Positions 8,934-17,627 of a stretch of 64,000 nucleotides of DNA are shown one piece after another (the first letter of the stretch is position 1; every line of letters starts with the position of its first letter). The stretch covers positions 255,501-319,500 of the forward strand of contig NZ_JBFCVL010000001.1 of assembly GCF_040712075.1 (NCBI RefSeq), in the 5' to 3' direction. Origin of the DNA: Fodinicurvata sp. EGI_FJ10296 (GTDB lineage: Bacteria > Pseudomonadota > Alphaproteobacteria > DSM-16000 > Inquilinaceae). Made by a program: the position numbers and the translations under genes. The notes under the pieces were generated by a model. It had not been told where the DNA came from. It made no database searches and saw nothing but the letters and a program-made list of their open reading frames with translations.

Positions 8934-9318
8934 GCCGCGCCCGGCCTCTATGCGCAAGAATGGCCGCGAGCGGGGGCTAAGCAGAGTCACGAAGACTCCG
9001 TGACCCCGTGCCCCCGTAACCTCGTGGGCCAACTGGTCCGCGACCGCACCAGCCGCAAACACGGCACCACCCGCATCGCCGCTGGAACCCCCGTCCCTCT
9101 TGAATCCTGCCATTTTTATGAAGCTATAGCTTTGTTTTCCCGGCGCCCCTTCTCTAAAATGCGGATCTACGCAATTATGACTGCGTCATTATCATCGATT
9201 AGGCTTTTTGATAAATCATGTTTTTCTTTACGTCTGATGTGGATAATATGATAAGCTGACGTTTATATAGCTGTCCGAAATCTCATCGGATCCGGTTTCG
9301 GGAAAGGGATAGTTTAAC
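8934..9318. other. intergenic region upstream of the hipA-like gene
   Basis: No convincing gene. A short perfect stem GTCACG/CGTGAC (8986-9004) follows the peptidase and lacks a T-run. From about 9100 the sequence turns markedly A+T rich, unlike the flanks, with several GATAA/TTATC-like words (GATAAATCATG, GGATAATATGATAAG, GGGATAG just before hipA). This is where the promoter and operators of the toxin-antitoxin pair should lie, but I cannot define a single promoter. Confidence 0.5.
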
Positions 9319-10485
9319 ATGAACCGGCGAAATGCGCAGATATTGTTCAAAGATCGGCCGGCCGGCGTGCTCAGCGAGACCGCTTCAGGTGGGACGCGGT
9401 TCGTATACGCGGCCGGTTGGAATGAACAGATTGCCTGCTGCTTTCCCGTCACGCGCCGGGAGCATAAGTGGCCGGCAGGGCTGCACCCGTTTTTCCAGCA
9501 TCTCGGTCCGGAGGGCTGGCTTCGAGAGCAGCAGGCCCGTGTCGCCCACATCGAGGAGGAAGACGATTTCGGCCTGTTGCTGCGCTATGGCGCGGATTGC
9601 ATCGGTGCCGTCAGCATACGGCCGACAGACGGCGTCCCCCTGCCCAGCATCACCGAGGCGACGGCGAGCCCTGGCCGTACGGTCTCCGGCGTTCAAAAAA
9701 AGCTACTCGTGACCGCGGAGGGCAAGAATGACTTTGGACCCGCTAGCGCCGATGGTCCGGCTCCGCATATTGCGAAATTCAATTCGGAACGTATCGATAC
9801 GCTGGTTCGTAACGAAGCGTTGAGCCTGCGTTGGGCCGCCAAGGTGCTGGGCGCAACCGAGGTCAACGATTTCACGGTGGCCTCAATCTCTGCCGTTAAC
9901 GAAACCGCTTTGGTCGTCAGACGCTTCGACCGGGGGGGAATCGGCGAAAAACTGCGGCTCGAAGACTGCGCCCAGATTCTCGGCAAACCCAAGGGGCAGG
10001 ACTATGCCGGGAAGTACGATGCCGCCTACGAGGATATCGCAGAGATCATTCGCAAGCATTCCGCCCGGGCCACAATCGATCTGGCGCGCTTTTTCAGGCG
10101 CCTGATCGTCTTTGCGCTCGTCGGGAACTGCGATGCTCATCTCAAGAACTTCTCTCTTCTGGAAACACCGGCGGGGTTGCGGCTATCGCCCGCGTATGAC
10201 GTTGTCAATACGGCCATATATGATGGATTTGACCGCACACTGGCCCTCTCCATTGGCGGCAAGAAAATCAGTCTCGATGCTATCGATGCCAAGGTGTTCC
10301 GACATTTCGGCAAGGCGATCGGCGTGCCGGAGCGCGCCATCGAGCAGACGTTTGTCGACCTCAGGCGACAGGTCGGAAAAGCGGAGTCGATCATCCGACC
10401 ACCCGTGGGCGAACCACCGGACGGCTTTGTGACACGCTATCAAGAAATTGTGAGTAACGCATGCCTGCGAATTCTCGACACATAG
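9319..10485 (+). CDS. hipA: HipA-type serine/threonine kinase toxin
   Basis: A 388-residue HipA family kinase. The N-terminal HipA subdomain is followed by the Gly/Ser-rich loop TVSGVQKKLL (residues 121-130), equivalent to the autophosphorylated nucleotide loop of E. coli HipA. The catalytic loop is GNCDAHLKNFSLL (from residue 269, Asp272 and Asn277), and the metal-binding Asp is in PAYDVV (Asp294). All kinase residues look intact. HipA toxins phosphorylate translation factors such as glutamyl-tRNA synthetase and stop growth. Usually hipB precedes hipA; here the HTH gene follows and overlaps by 25 bases. The A+T rich upstream and position inside the ccm locus suggest lateral gain. Confidence 0.87.
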   Translation: MNRRNAQILFKDRPAGVLSETASGGTRFVYAAGWNEQIACCFPVTRREHKWPAGLHPFFQHLGPEGWLREQQARVAHIEEEDDFGLLLRYGADCIGAVSIRPTDGVPLPSITEATASPGRTVSGVQKKLLVTAEGKNDFGPASADGPAPHIAKFNSERIDTLVRNEALSLRWAAKVLGATEVNDFTVASISAVNETALVVRRFDRGGIGEKLRLEDCAQILGKPKGQDYAGKYDAAYEDIAEIIRKHSARATIDLARFFRRLIVFALVGNCDAHLKNFSLLETPAGLRLSPAYDVVNTAIYDGFDRTLALSIGGKKISLDAIDAKVFRHFGKAIGVPERAIEQTFVDLRRQVGKAESIIRPPVGEPPDGFVTRYQEIVSNACLRILDT

Positions 10486-11468
10486 ACCCCGTGAACTGGG
10501 GTGCCCTCGTCGACGAGGCACTGCGCCGACGCAAGGCGGAAGGCCTGACACAGCGCGAGCATGCGGCCCTCGCCGGGGTCAGCGGGCCGACGATCGTCGG
10601 GTTCGACCGCAAGGAGACGACGCTGACGCTGGCCAAGGCATTCGACATCCTGCGTGTGGTCGGGCTGATCGATGAGCCGGCGGAAAGTACGGCGCAGGAC
10701 GCGTTCGTGAACGCCGCATTCGCGCGCTGGCAGGAACTCACGGCCGGCCTGACCAAGACCTCGCCCGCGCGCTTTCCGCACGGTTGGTATCGTATGGACT
10801 ATTGCCTGAACGGTGACCTTGAAGAAGTCCAATTGAACCGTTTTGAACCGCTGCTGCGGCAGGCGGTCACCCACCATAGCGGCTGGCCGCCCTTCTGGCT
10901 GCCGGATCGCGGGGAGATTGCGCCCCAGCAGATGGATGGCGCGATCGAGTGCTGGCTGAAGCCGGAAGGCGAACCCAATGTCCGGTACATGAGCGATCCG
11001 GCTCATTGCGATTTCTGGCGCGTTACGCCGTCGGGGCGCGCATTCCTGATCCGGGGCTATCAGGAGGACGGCGAGGAGACCTTCCCGCCCGGCACTCTGT
11101 TCGATACGACCCTGCCGATCTGGCGGATGGCCGAGGTGCTGCTGCACGCCGAAAGACTGGCCGGGCTGGTCGGCAAGGGCGGTGGTGACGCCGCAACCGT
11201 GCAGTTTCGGGCGCATTACAGCGGGCTGAATGGGCGCGTTCTCCGGTCCTGGGCGAATCCCCTGAGTGATCTGGGCATTCAGGGCGGTGCGGCCCGCAGC
11301 GACGAAACGGTGCTGGAAGCCGAGCTCCAGGTCGACGGAATCGGCCAGCGGCTGGCCGAGGCGATCCATCCGCTCGCTTCGTCGCTCTTCGAGCGGTTCG
11401 GAGTAACGGGATTGTCCGAGGAGCGGGTCTCCGCAGAAGTGCAGCGACTGTTGCAGAAACGCCGGTAG
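10461..11468 (+). CDS. HTH protein with large C-terminal domain, probable antitoxin of the HipA-like kinase
   Basis: A 335-residue protein. Residues about 15-75 form an XRE/HipB-like helix-turn-helix (LTQREHAALAGVSGPTIVGF). The remaining roughly 250 residues are a separate domain with conserved aromatic motifs: ARFPHGWYRMDY, HHSGWPPFWLP, DGAIECWL, PAHCDFWRVTPSGRAFLIRGYQED and LPIWRMAEVLLHAERLA. I recall similar C-terminal domains in HTH or AlbA-type DNA-binding proteins of unknown role. E. coli HipB is only about 88 residues, so this is a strongly enlarged partner. The 25-base overlap with hipA implies coupled expression. Antitoxin function is inferred from position and the HTH only. Confidence 0.75.
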   Translation: MPANSRHIDPVNWGALVDEALRRRKAEGLTQREHAALAGVSGPTIVGFDRKETTLTLAKAFDILRVVGLIDEPAESTAQDAFVNAAFARWQELTAGLTKTSPARFPHGWYRMDYCLNGDLEEVQLNRFEPLLRQAVTHHSGWPPFWLPDRGEIAPQQMDGAIECWLKPEGEPNVRYMSDPAHCDFWRVTPSGRAFLIRGYQEDGEETFPPGTLFDTTLPIWRMAEVLLHAERLAGLVGKGGGDAATVQFRAHYSGLNGRVLRSWANPLSDLGIQGGAARSDETVLEAELQVDGIGQRLAEAIHPLASSLFERFGVTGLSEERVSAEVQRLLQKRR

Positions 11469-11672
11469 CGGACCCGGCATTGGGATGCCGGAGGAGGCAT
11501 CTTTTGCTAGCAAATCCGTTTGAAAATCCCGCCAAAGGCGATAACATGCACGCGGAGGTGGTAAAACAGCCGCCCCTGGGGGCCTCAGAAACCCTCGCAT
11601 AGCGGCGGGCACCGCCGTGATTGATGCCGGAACCCTGACCGTTCGCATCGGGCGTGGTATACCCTCGCCCCA

Positions 11673-11906
11673 GTGTTCGCGGTCGGGGAATCGTCTGCGT
11701 ATGTCCAGGCGGCGGCGCATCATCCGGGCTGGCATCGCTGTTCGCCCGCCGCCCGCGCCATTCATGCCCGCAATGTCTGCATCGTTCTGGGCGGTGATCT
11801 TGCGACCCCGTCCGAATTCGTCATCTGTTGGACACCGGACGGTCGTGCCTCGGGCGGCACCGGTCAGGCCGTGCGCGTGGCGCGGGCGTATGGAATTCCC
11901 GTCTAA
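11673..11906 (+). pseudogene. C-terminal relic of a phage/plasmid-type protein
   Basis: The 77 codons encode AAAHHPGWHRCSPAARAIHARN then LGGDLATPSEFVICWTPDG, ASGGTGQAVRVARAYGIPV and a stop. The block VLG-D-L-x-x-P-(S)-x-FV-CWTP...GGTGQA-R-A...GIPV is the C-terminal half of small proteins I know from phages and plasmids (SLOG/nucleotide-binding-like, function unknown). The N-terminal half is missing and the normal end after GIPV is truncated, so this is most likely a decayed fragment. It lies between the HipA pair and ccmD and supports a mobile origin of the insertion. Confidence 0.5.
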
Positions 11907-12050
11907 TTTCTTTAGTCTGGTCTTTGGGCTGACCATTCGGATGGCATCCGGTGAAGGAACCCCGCCCTGCGACAATGGTTTGGGTTTCGGCGGTTGCCAC
12001 CGATGGGGTAGAACCGGTCGGGATGGCACGGTGACGGGACAAGCGGGTTG

Positions 12051-12272
12051 ATGGATCAATACGCCGTATACATATGGGCTGCTTATGCTGTCGCGGCCGT
12101 CGTCCTGATCGTGATGGCCGGGGCGTCGCTGTTCGGCGCGCATCTGGCCGACCGGGCGGTCGCGGCGCTGCGGGCCGCCAGTGGCCGGACATCGCGCCGG
12201 GACCGGAACGGCGCCGAGGCGAGCAAGCGGGGCGACAGCCCGACAAAGGGAGAAGCCGCACATGGCGGTTAG
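12051..12272 (+). CDS. ccmD: heme exporter protein CcmD
   Basis: A 73-residue protein with one N-terminal transmembrane helix (AVYIWAAYAVAAVVLIVM), typical of CcmD, which joins CcmABC and helps release holo-CcmE. The C-terminal tail is charged and likely cytoplasmic. CcmD proteins are poorly conserved, so the call rests on size, topology and its place directly before ccmE, whose start overlaps it by 11 bases. The ATG at 12051 is preferred over a TTG three bases upstream. Confidence 0.82.
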   Translation: MDQYAVYIWAAYAVAAVVLIVMAGASLFGAHLADRAVAALRAASGRTSRRDRNGAEASKRGDSPTKGEAAHGG

Positions 12273-12777
12273 ACGGTCGCGCAAGAAGCGGCGGATGATC
12301 GGCGTCGGCTTGGGCCTGCTGGGTCTGGGCGCGGCGGCTGCGCTGTCGCTGACCGCGTTTCAGGACAACCTGTTGTTCTTTTACAGCCCGACGGAACTGC
12401 GCGACCGCGAGATGGCCGAAAGCCAGCGCTTTCGCATCGGCGGTCTGGTGGCCGAGGACAGCGTCGAGCAGATCACCGACGGCGCCGACGCGGGCGTGCA
12501 GGACACCGTGCGGTTCATGGTCACCGACACCGAAAACGCGGTCCCCGTCGTCTATTCGGGCATCCTGCCGGATCTTTTCCGCGAGGGGCAGGGCGTGATC
12601 GCCCATGGCCGGCTCGGCGCCGACGGCACCTTCCAGGCCGACGAGATCCTGGCCCGCCACGACGAAAACTACATGCCGCCGGAGGTCCACGAAGCCCTGC
12701 AGCAGGCCGAACGGGTGCGCGCGAGCGGGACCGAGATCGGGGGCCCTGAAACCGTCGAGAACGGCGGCGGCACATGA
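12262..12777 (+). CDS. ccmE: cytochrome c-type biogenesis protein CcmE (haem chaperone)
   Basis: A 171-residue periplasmic haem chaperone anchored by one N-terminal helix (about residues 12-33). The haem-attachment motif LARHDENYMPPEV is present, with the covalent-binding His at residue 133 and the supporting Tyr at 137. The central OB-fold core includes FRIGGLVAEDSV and VVYSGILPDLFREGQGVIAHG. The start at 12262 overlaps the ccmD stop, and the stop overlaps ccmF (ATGA), so ccmDEF are tightly coupled. Confidence 0.95.
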   Translation: MAVRRSRKKRRMIGVGLGLLGLGAAAALSLTAFQDNLLFFYSPTELRDREMAESQRFRIGGLVAEDSVEQITDGADAGVQDTVRFMVTDTENAVPVVYSGILPDLFREGQGVIAHGRLGADGTFQADEILARHDENYMPPEVHEALQQAERVRASGTEIGGPETVENGGGT

Positions 12778-14810
12778 TCGGGGAAACCGGCCATTTCATG
12801 CTGATCCTGGCGCTGGTCGCGGCCATCGTGCAATCGGGGGTACCGCTGATCGGCGCGGCCCGGCGCGACACCGCGATGATGGGCGTCGGTCCGGCGGCAG
12901 CGACCGTGCAACTGGCCGCGATCGCGATTGCCTATGGCGCGCTGACGGCGGCGTTTCTGGTCAGCGATTTCACGGTCGTCAATGTCGTTCAGAACAGCCA
13001 TTCGGCCAAGCCGCTGCTGTACAAGATCACCGGCGTCTGGGGCAATCACGAGGGGTCGCTTCTGCTGTGGGTGCTGATCCTGGCCCTGTTCGGCGCCATG
13101 GTCGCGTGGTTCGGCGGCGCGCTGCCGGAAACGTTGCGCGCGCGGGTGCTGGCCGTGCAGGGCATGATCGGCGTCGGCTTCCTGATCTTCATGATCGCGA
13201 CCTCGAACCCGTTCGACCGGGTCGATCCGCCGCCGATCGACGGCCAGGACCTGAACCCGCTGCTGCAGGATCCGGGGCTCGCCTTTCATCCACCGTTCCT
13301 CTATCTCGGCTATGTCGGGTTCTCGATCGCGTTCTCGTTTGCCGTCGCCGCCCTGATCGAAGGCCGTGTCGACGCCGCCTGGGGCCGCTGGGTGCGGCCG
13401 TGGACGCTGATGGCCTGGACCGCGCTGACCATCGGCGTCGCGGGCGGCTCGTGGTGGGCCTACTACACGCTGGGCTGGGGCGGCTGGTGGTTCTGGGACC
13501 CCGTGGAAAACGCCAGCCTGATGCCATGGCTGACCGGCACCGCGCTTTTGCATTCCGCCATCGTGGTCGAACGGCGCGACGCGCTGAAATCCTGGACGAT
13601 CCTGCTGGCGATCCTGACCTTCGCGCTCAGCCTGCTGGGCACGTTCCTGGTGCGCTCCGGCGTGCTGACCAGCGTTCACGCCTTTGCCCTCGATCCCGAT
13701 CGCGGGTTGCTGATCCTGCTGCTGATGGGCATCGCCGTCGGCGGGTCGCTGACGCTCTATGCCCTGCGCGCACCGGTGCTGGAACCCGGCGGCCTGTTCG
13801 CCCCGATCAGCCGCGAAGGGGCGCTGGTGTTGAACAATCTGCTGCTGTCGACCGCGGCGGCGACGGTGCTGATCGGGACGCTTTATCCGCTGATACTGGA
13901 CGTGGTCGGCGGCGGCCGGGTGACGGTCGGCCCGCCCTTTTTCAACACGACGATCATTCCGCTGGCCGTGCCGCTGGTCGCGGCCATGGCGATCGCCCCG
14001 ATGATGGCGTGGAAACGCGCCGATCTTGCCGGAGTCCTCGGCCGGATGAAAGCCGCCGCCGCGATTACCGTCGTCGTGGCGCTGACGGGTGCGTATTTCG
14101 CCACCGGCGCGCCGGTTCTGGCGGCGGTGGGGCTGGCGCTGGCGCTGTGGGCGATCCTGGGCTCGGTGACCGATCTCGCCGGGCGGGCAAAACTGGGCCG
14201 GGTGTCGCCGCGGGACTCGCTGCGGCGGTTGTCGGGCCTGCCGGGCGGCGCGTGGGGAACCGCGCTCGGCCATGCCGGAATCGGGGTCATGGTGCTGGGC
14301 ATGACGGTTTCGACCATCTGGCAGGAGGAAGTCTCGCAACGGGTCGCACCGGGCGAGACGGTATCGATTGCCGGCTATGATATCACCTTCGACGGCATCG
14401 AAAGCGGCCCGGTCGCCAACTATGTCACCGACCGGGCGACGCTGACCCTGCGCGACGGCGATACGGTGGTCGACACGATGACGCCCGAGCGGCGGTGGTA
14501 TCCGGTCGCGCAGATGGGCACGACGCAGGTCGCCCTGCGCACCCGCCTTTCGGCCGATCTCTATGCCGTCATCGGCGAAGGCCATGACGATGGCCGCTGG
14601 ACCTTGCGGGTGCATCACTATCCGATGGTGATCTGGATCTGGCTGGGCGCGCTGATTATGGTGGCCGGCGGCCTGTGCAGCCTTGCCGACCGGCGCCTGC
14701 GCATCGCCGTCCGCAGCCGTGGCTCCGCCAGTGCCGCGCCGCCTTCCCGGCCCGGACCAACGCCGGGCGATTCCGGGGGAACCGCCGCCGCCCCGCAGCC
14801 GGGGGAATAA
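12774..14810 (+). CDS. ccmF: cytochrome c haem lyase subunit CcmF
   Basis: A 678-residue polytopic membrane protein, close to the family norm of about 650. The haem-handling motif WGGWWFWDPVENASLMPWL begins near residue 236, and the early WGNHEGSLLLWVLIL segment is also diagnostic. Near the C terminus is a periplasmic domain (TVSIAGYDITFDGIESGPV) and a final helix. CcmF with CcmH attaches haem from CcmE to apocytochrome c. The C-terminal tail is Ala/Pro/Gly-rich. ccmG begins two bases after the stop. Confidence 0.95.
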   Translation: MIGETGHFMLILALVAAIVQSGVPLIGAARRDTAMMGVGPAAATVQLAAIAIAYGALTAAFLVSDFTVVNVVQNSHSAKPLLYKITGVWGNHEGSLLLWVLILALFGAMVAWFGGALPETLRARVLAVQGMIGVGFLIFMIATSNPFDRVDPPPIDGQDLNPLLQDPGLAFHPPFLYLGYVGFSIAFSFAVAALIEGRVDAAWGRWVRPWTLMAWTALTIGVAGGSWWAYYTLGWGGWWFWDPVENASLMPWLTGTALLHSAIVVERRDALKSWTILLAILTFALSLLGTFLVRSGVLTSVHAFALDPDRGLLILLLMGIAVGGSLTLYALRAPVLEPGGLFAPISREGALVLNNLLLSTAAATVLIGTLYPLILDVVGGGRVTVGPPFFNTTIIPLAVPLVAAMAIAPMMAWKRADLAGVLGRMKAAAAITVVVALTGAYFATGAPVLAAVGLALALWAILGSVTDLAGRAKLGRVSPRDSLRRLSGLPGGAWGTALGHAGIGVMVLGMTVSTIWQEEVSQRVAPGETVSIAGYDITFDGIESGPVANYVTDRATLTLRDGDTVVDTMTPERRWYPVAQMGTTQVALRTRLSADLYAVIGEGHDDGRWTLRVHHYPMVIWIWLGALIMVAGGLCSLADRRLRIAVRSRGSASAAPPSRPGPTPGDSGGTAAAPQPGE

Positions 14811-14812
14811 GC

Positions 14813-15397
14813 ATGAGCCGCCGCATTCTGGTCGCCGTGCCGATCGCCGTCTTTCTGCTGCTGACGGCTGCCTTTGCCGTGCCGATCCTGACCGGCTCCG
14901 ACCCGTCGGCGGTGCCCTATGCCCGCATGGACGAGCCCGCGCCCGCGATCGAACTGCCGCCCCTGCACGACGGCGCCCCCGGCTTCGACACCGACCTGTT
15001 CACGGGCGAAGTCGTGCTGCTCAACGTCTTCGCCAGTTGGTGCGCGCCCTGTCTGGTCGAGCATCCGGTCCTGACCCGCCTGGCCGAGGAAGAGGACATC
15101 CCGCTTTACGGAATCGCCTATCGCGACGCCCCGGCCGACACCCGCGCGTGGCTGGCCCGGCACGGTGACGCCTATACCGCAATCGGCGTCGACGAGGATG
15201 GCCGTGCCGGCGTCGAATGGGGCGTCCATGGCGTGCCGGAAACCTTCGTGATCGACGCCGAGGGCCGGATCCGCCACCGCCACACCGGCGCCGTGACGGC
15301 GGAAGTGGCCCGCGACACGCTGGTCCCCCTGGTTCGCGCGCTTCAGGATGGAGGCGTCGAGACCCGCGTGTCGGACGCTGGAGAAATGGCCCCATGA
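14813..15397 (+). CDS. ccmG: thiol:disulfide interchange protein CcmG/DsbE
   Basis: A 194-residue membrane-anchored thioredoxin-fold protein. The N-terminal helix (ILVAVPIAVFLLLTAAFAVP) tethers it to the periplasmic face. The active site is NVFASWCAPC with Cys77 and Cys80, and the cis-Pro loop is GVHGVPETFVID. It keeps apocytochrome c CXXCH cysteines reduced, working with CcmH. The stop overlaps the ccmH start. Confidence 0.94.
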   Translation: MSRRILVAVPIAVFLLLTAAFAVPILTGSDPSAVPYARMDEPAPAIELPPLHDGAPGFDTDLFTGEVVLLNVFASWCAPCLVEHPVLTRLAEEEDIPLYGIAYRDAPADTRAWLARHGDAYTAIGVDEDGRAGVEWGVHGVPETFVIDAEGRIRHRHTGAVTAEVARDTLVPLVRALQDGGVETRVSDAGEMAP

Positions 15398-16008
15398 CCC
15401 CACGCCTCGTTGCTGCATTCCTCAGGCTGGCCGCCCTGTCGCTGGCGCTCGCCATGATCATACCCGCGCCGGTGACCGGCGCCGTGATGGGTCTGGACGA
15501 ACCGCTGGCGGACCCGCAACAGGAGGCGCGCGCCCGCGATATCGCACAGAGCCTGCGCTGCGTCGTCTGCCAGAACCAGACCATCGACGACAGCGAGGCG
15601 CCGCTGGCCCGCGATATGCGGCGTCTGGTGCGCGAACGGATCGCCGCCGGTGGAACGAACGAGGAAGTGATCGGCTATATCACCGAACGCTATGGCGATT
15701 TCGTGCTGATGCGGCCGCCGTTTCAGCCCAACACCTGGATATTGTGGCTGGCGCCGGTGGCCGTCGCCCTGACCGGCGCCGGTGGCGTGGCGCTGCTGGT
15801 ATTGCGACGGCGGCGCATGGGGGGGCCGCACGGCCGGGGCAGTGATGTTCACCGCTATGCTTCGATGCCGCTGACCCCGGATGAGCAGGCGGCGCTGGGC
15901 GCCCTGCTCGCCCGCGAGGAGAAGCGGCGGGATTCGGGCCAGGAGTTGGGGCGGAATGCGTCGGGCGGGGGACGACACAGAAATTCGGGATCCGGGAAGA
16001 AATCATGA
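15394..16008 (+). CDS. ccmH: cytochrome c-type biogenesis protein CcmH
   Basis: A 204-residue protein with a signal peptide (LAALSLALAMIIPAPVTGAV) and the redox motif LRCVVCQNQTI, Cys56 and Cys59. The three-helix domain continues through RDMRRLVRERI and ITERYGDFVLMRPPF, followed by one transmembrane helix (LAPVAVALTGAGGVALLVL). The family reduces apocytochrome c. The cytoplasmic tail of about 60 residues is longer than usual and low in complexity at the end (GGGRHRNSGSGKKS). It overlaps ccmI by four bases. Confidence 0.93.
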   Translation: MTPRLVAAFLRLAALSLALAMIIPAPVTGAVMGLDEPLADPQQEARARDIAQSLRCVVCQNQTIDDSEAPLARDMRRLVRERIAAGGTNEEVIGYITERYGDFVLMRPPFQPNTWILWLAPVAVALTGAGGVALLVLRRRRMGGPHGRGSDVHRYASMPLTPDEQAALGALLAREEKRRDSGQELGRNASGGGRHRNSGSGKKS

Positions 16009-17396
16009 CGTTCTGGATCGTCGCCGCCGTTGCAACGGCGCTCGCCGTCGCCCTGATGGTGCGCCCGCTCATGCGCGGCAGCGCACGGGATGGAGTGGAT
16101 GGGGCCGGGGATCCGGACCATGATCCGTCGACGGCGGCCGCGCTCAAGGTCTACCGGGCACAACTCGCGGAGGTTGACCGCGACCGGGCGCGCGGCCTGC
16201 TCGACGACCAGCAGGCCGAGGCCAGCCGGATCGAGATCAGCCGCCGCATGCTCGCCCTTGCGCGCGGGCGTCAGACGGTGACCGCAGAGGGTCCGGTCAC
16301 GCCCTGGGCACGCCGCGTGGCGATGGTGCTGACGATCGCGGTGCCCATTGCGGTGCTCGGCCTTTATGTTCCGACCGGTTCGCCGGATTTGCCGTCGCAG
16401 CCGCTCGCCGGCCGTGACGTCGGCGACCGCGAAGCCCGGATCGCAATGCTGGAAGAGGCCCGCACGCTCGAAGCCGCGCTGGAAGACGCCCCCGACGACC
16501 TGATCGGCTGGCTGAAACTGGGGGTGCTCCACACCGATCTGGAAGACTACGACCGGGCGGTCGATGCGTTCGCGCGCGCCGTCGACCTGTCGTCGGGCGA
16601 TCCGCATATCACCAGCCTCTATGCCGAGGCGATCGTGAACGCCGACGACGGCATCGTCACGCGCGAAGCCCGGCTGGCGTTCGAACAAGCTCTGGAGTCC
16701 GCACCGAACGACCCGCGCGCCCGGTTTTACCTGGCCATGGGGCGCGAACAGGCCGGCGATCTGGAAGGCGCGCTGGATCGCTGGGTCGATCTCGCCGCCG
16801 GCACGCCCGCCGACGCGCCATGGCTGGCCATGGTGCGGAGCCAGATTACGCGGACCGCGCAACGGATCGGCGCCAATATCGACACGGTCATGCCCGACCC
16901 GCAACCGGCCGCCGGACAGAATACCGAAACCCTGACCCGCGACCCGGCAACAGCGGTGCGGGTCATCGATGCGCTGGAAGACGCCACCGCCGAAACCCCC
17001 GGCGACCTGTCGCTGTGGTTCCGGCTCGGCGATCTGCGCGCCGAACTGGGCGACCTCGAAGGCGCCGCCGAGGCGTTCAACGCCGCCGACCGCAACGCGC
17101 CCGACGGCTTGCCCGACGACCAGAGGCTGCAACTGCTCGAAACCCGTGCCAGCGCCCTGATGGCGATGCATGACGGTGACATGGCCAACTTCATGACCCC
17201 GGAGTTCGTGGACGTGCTGGGCCGTATCCTCGAACTCGACCCCGACAACGACCGCGCGCTGTGGTTTCTGGGCGTCGCGGCGGAACAGGACGGCGACATG
17301 GCCACCGCCACCCGCCACTGGAACCGCCTCCTCGAAACCATCCCACCCGACAGCCCGGCCGCCGCCCTGCTGCGCGAGCGGTTGGGGCGGGAGTAG
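16005..17396 (+). CDS. ccmI: cytochrome c maturation TPR protein CcmI
   Basis: A 463-residue apocytochrome c chaperone. It has an N-terminal helix (WIVAAVATALAVALMV), the CcmI family segment VYRAQLAEVDRDRARGLLDDQQAEASRIEISRRML, a second helix (MVLTIAVPIAVLGLYVP), and a periplasmic part with TPR-like repeats (GWLKLGVLHTDLEDYDRAVDAFARAV and others). It is the last gene of the coupled ccmDEFGHI block. A 31-base stretch at 17120-17150 is echoed at 18234-18264 (26 of 31 identical). Confidence 0.9.
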   Translation: MTFWIVAAVATALAVALMVRPLMRGSARDGVDGAGDPDHDPSTAAALKVYRAQLAEVDRDRARGLLDDQQAEASRIEISRRMLALARGRQTVTAEGPVTPWARRVAMVLTIAVPIAVLGLYVPTGSPDLPSQPLAGRDVGDREARIAMLEEARTLEAALEDAPDDLIGWLKLGVLHTDLEDYDRAVDAFARAVDLSSGDPHITSLYAEAIVNADDGIVTREARLAFEQALESAPNDPRARFYLAMGREQAGDLEGALDRWVDLAAGTPADAPWLAMVRSQITRTAQRIGANIDTVMPDPQPAAGQNTETLTRDPATAVRVIDALEDATAETPGDLSLWFRLGDLRAELGDLEGAAEAFNAADRNAPDGLPDDQRLQLLETRASALMAMHDGDMANFMTPEFVDVLGRILELDPDNDRALWFLGVAAEQDGDMATATRHWNRLLETIPPDSPAAALLRERLGRE

Positions 17397-17627
17397 AAGG
17401 ACGGCAGGGCAGTCTGCAAGTTTCAAAAATGGGGTTAAATCGGATGTACCGTGTTCGGGCAAGGCGACTTTAAACCATATTCCGTCGGCCGGGTTCACTT
17501 TGAACCCAGGCACGATTGGCTCGAGCGCAAGCACAAGGGAAACGGTATTTCGGAGCTATCTCGAAGGCGGATTGAGCGGGCATGGCAGGGTCATAAACTG
17601 CGAAAACGAAAATCATGCGTCGACAGC

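Noticed and set aside
12669-14618. 649-codon minus-strand open frame opposite ccmF
   Set aside because: It lies wholly over the strongly supported ccmE/ccmF genes and reads as His/Arg/Gln-rich low-complexity sequence, an artefact of high GC.
15855-17534. Long minus-strand open frame opposite ccmI
   Set aside because: Antisense to ccmI with no recognised motif; the interesting N-terminal part (GFKVNPADGIWFKVA) is short and unplaced.
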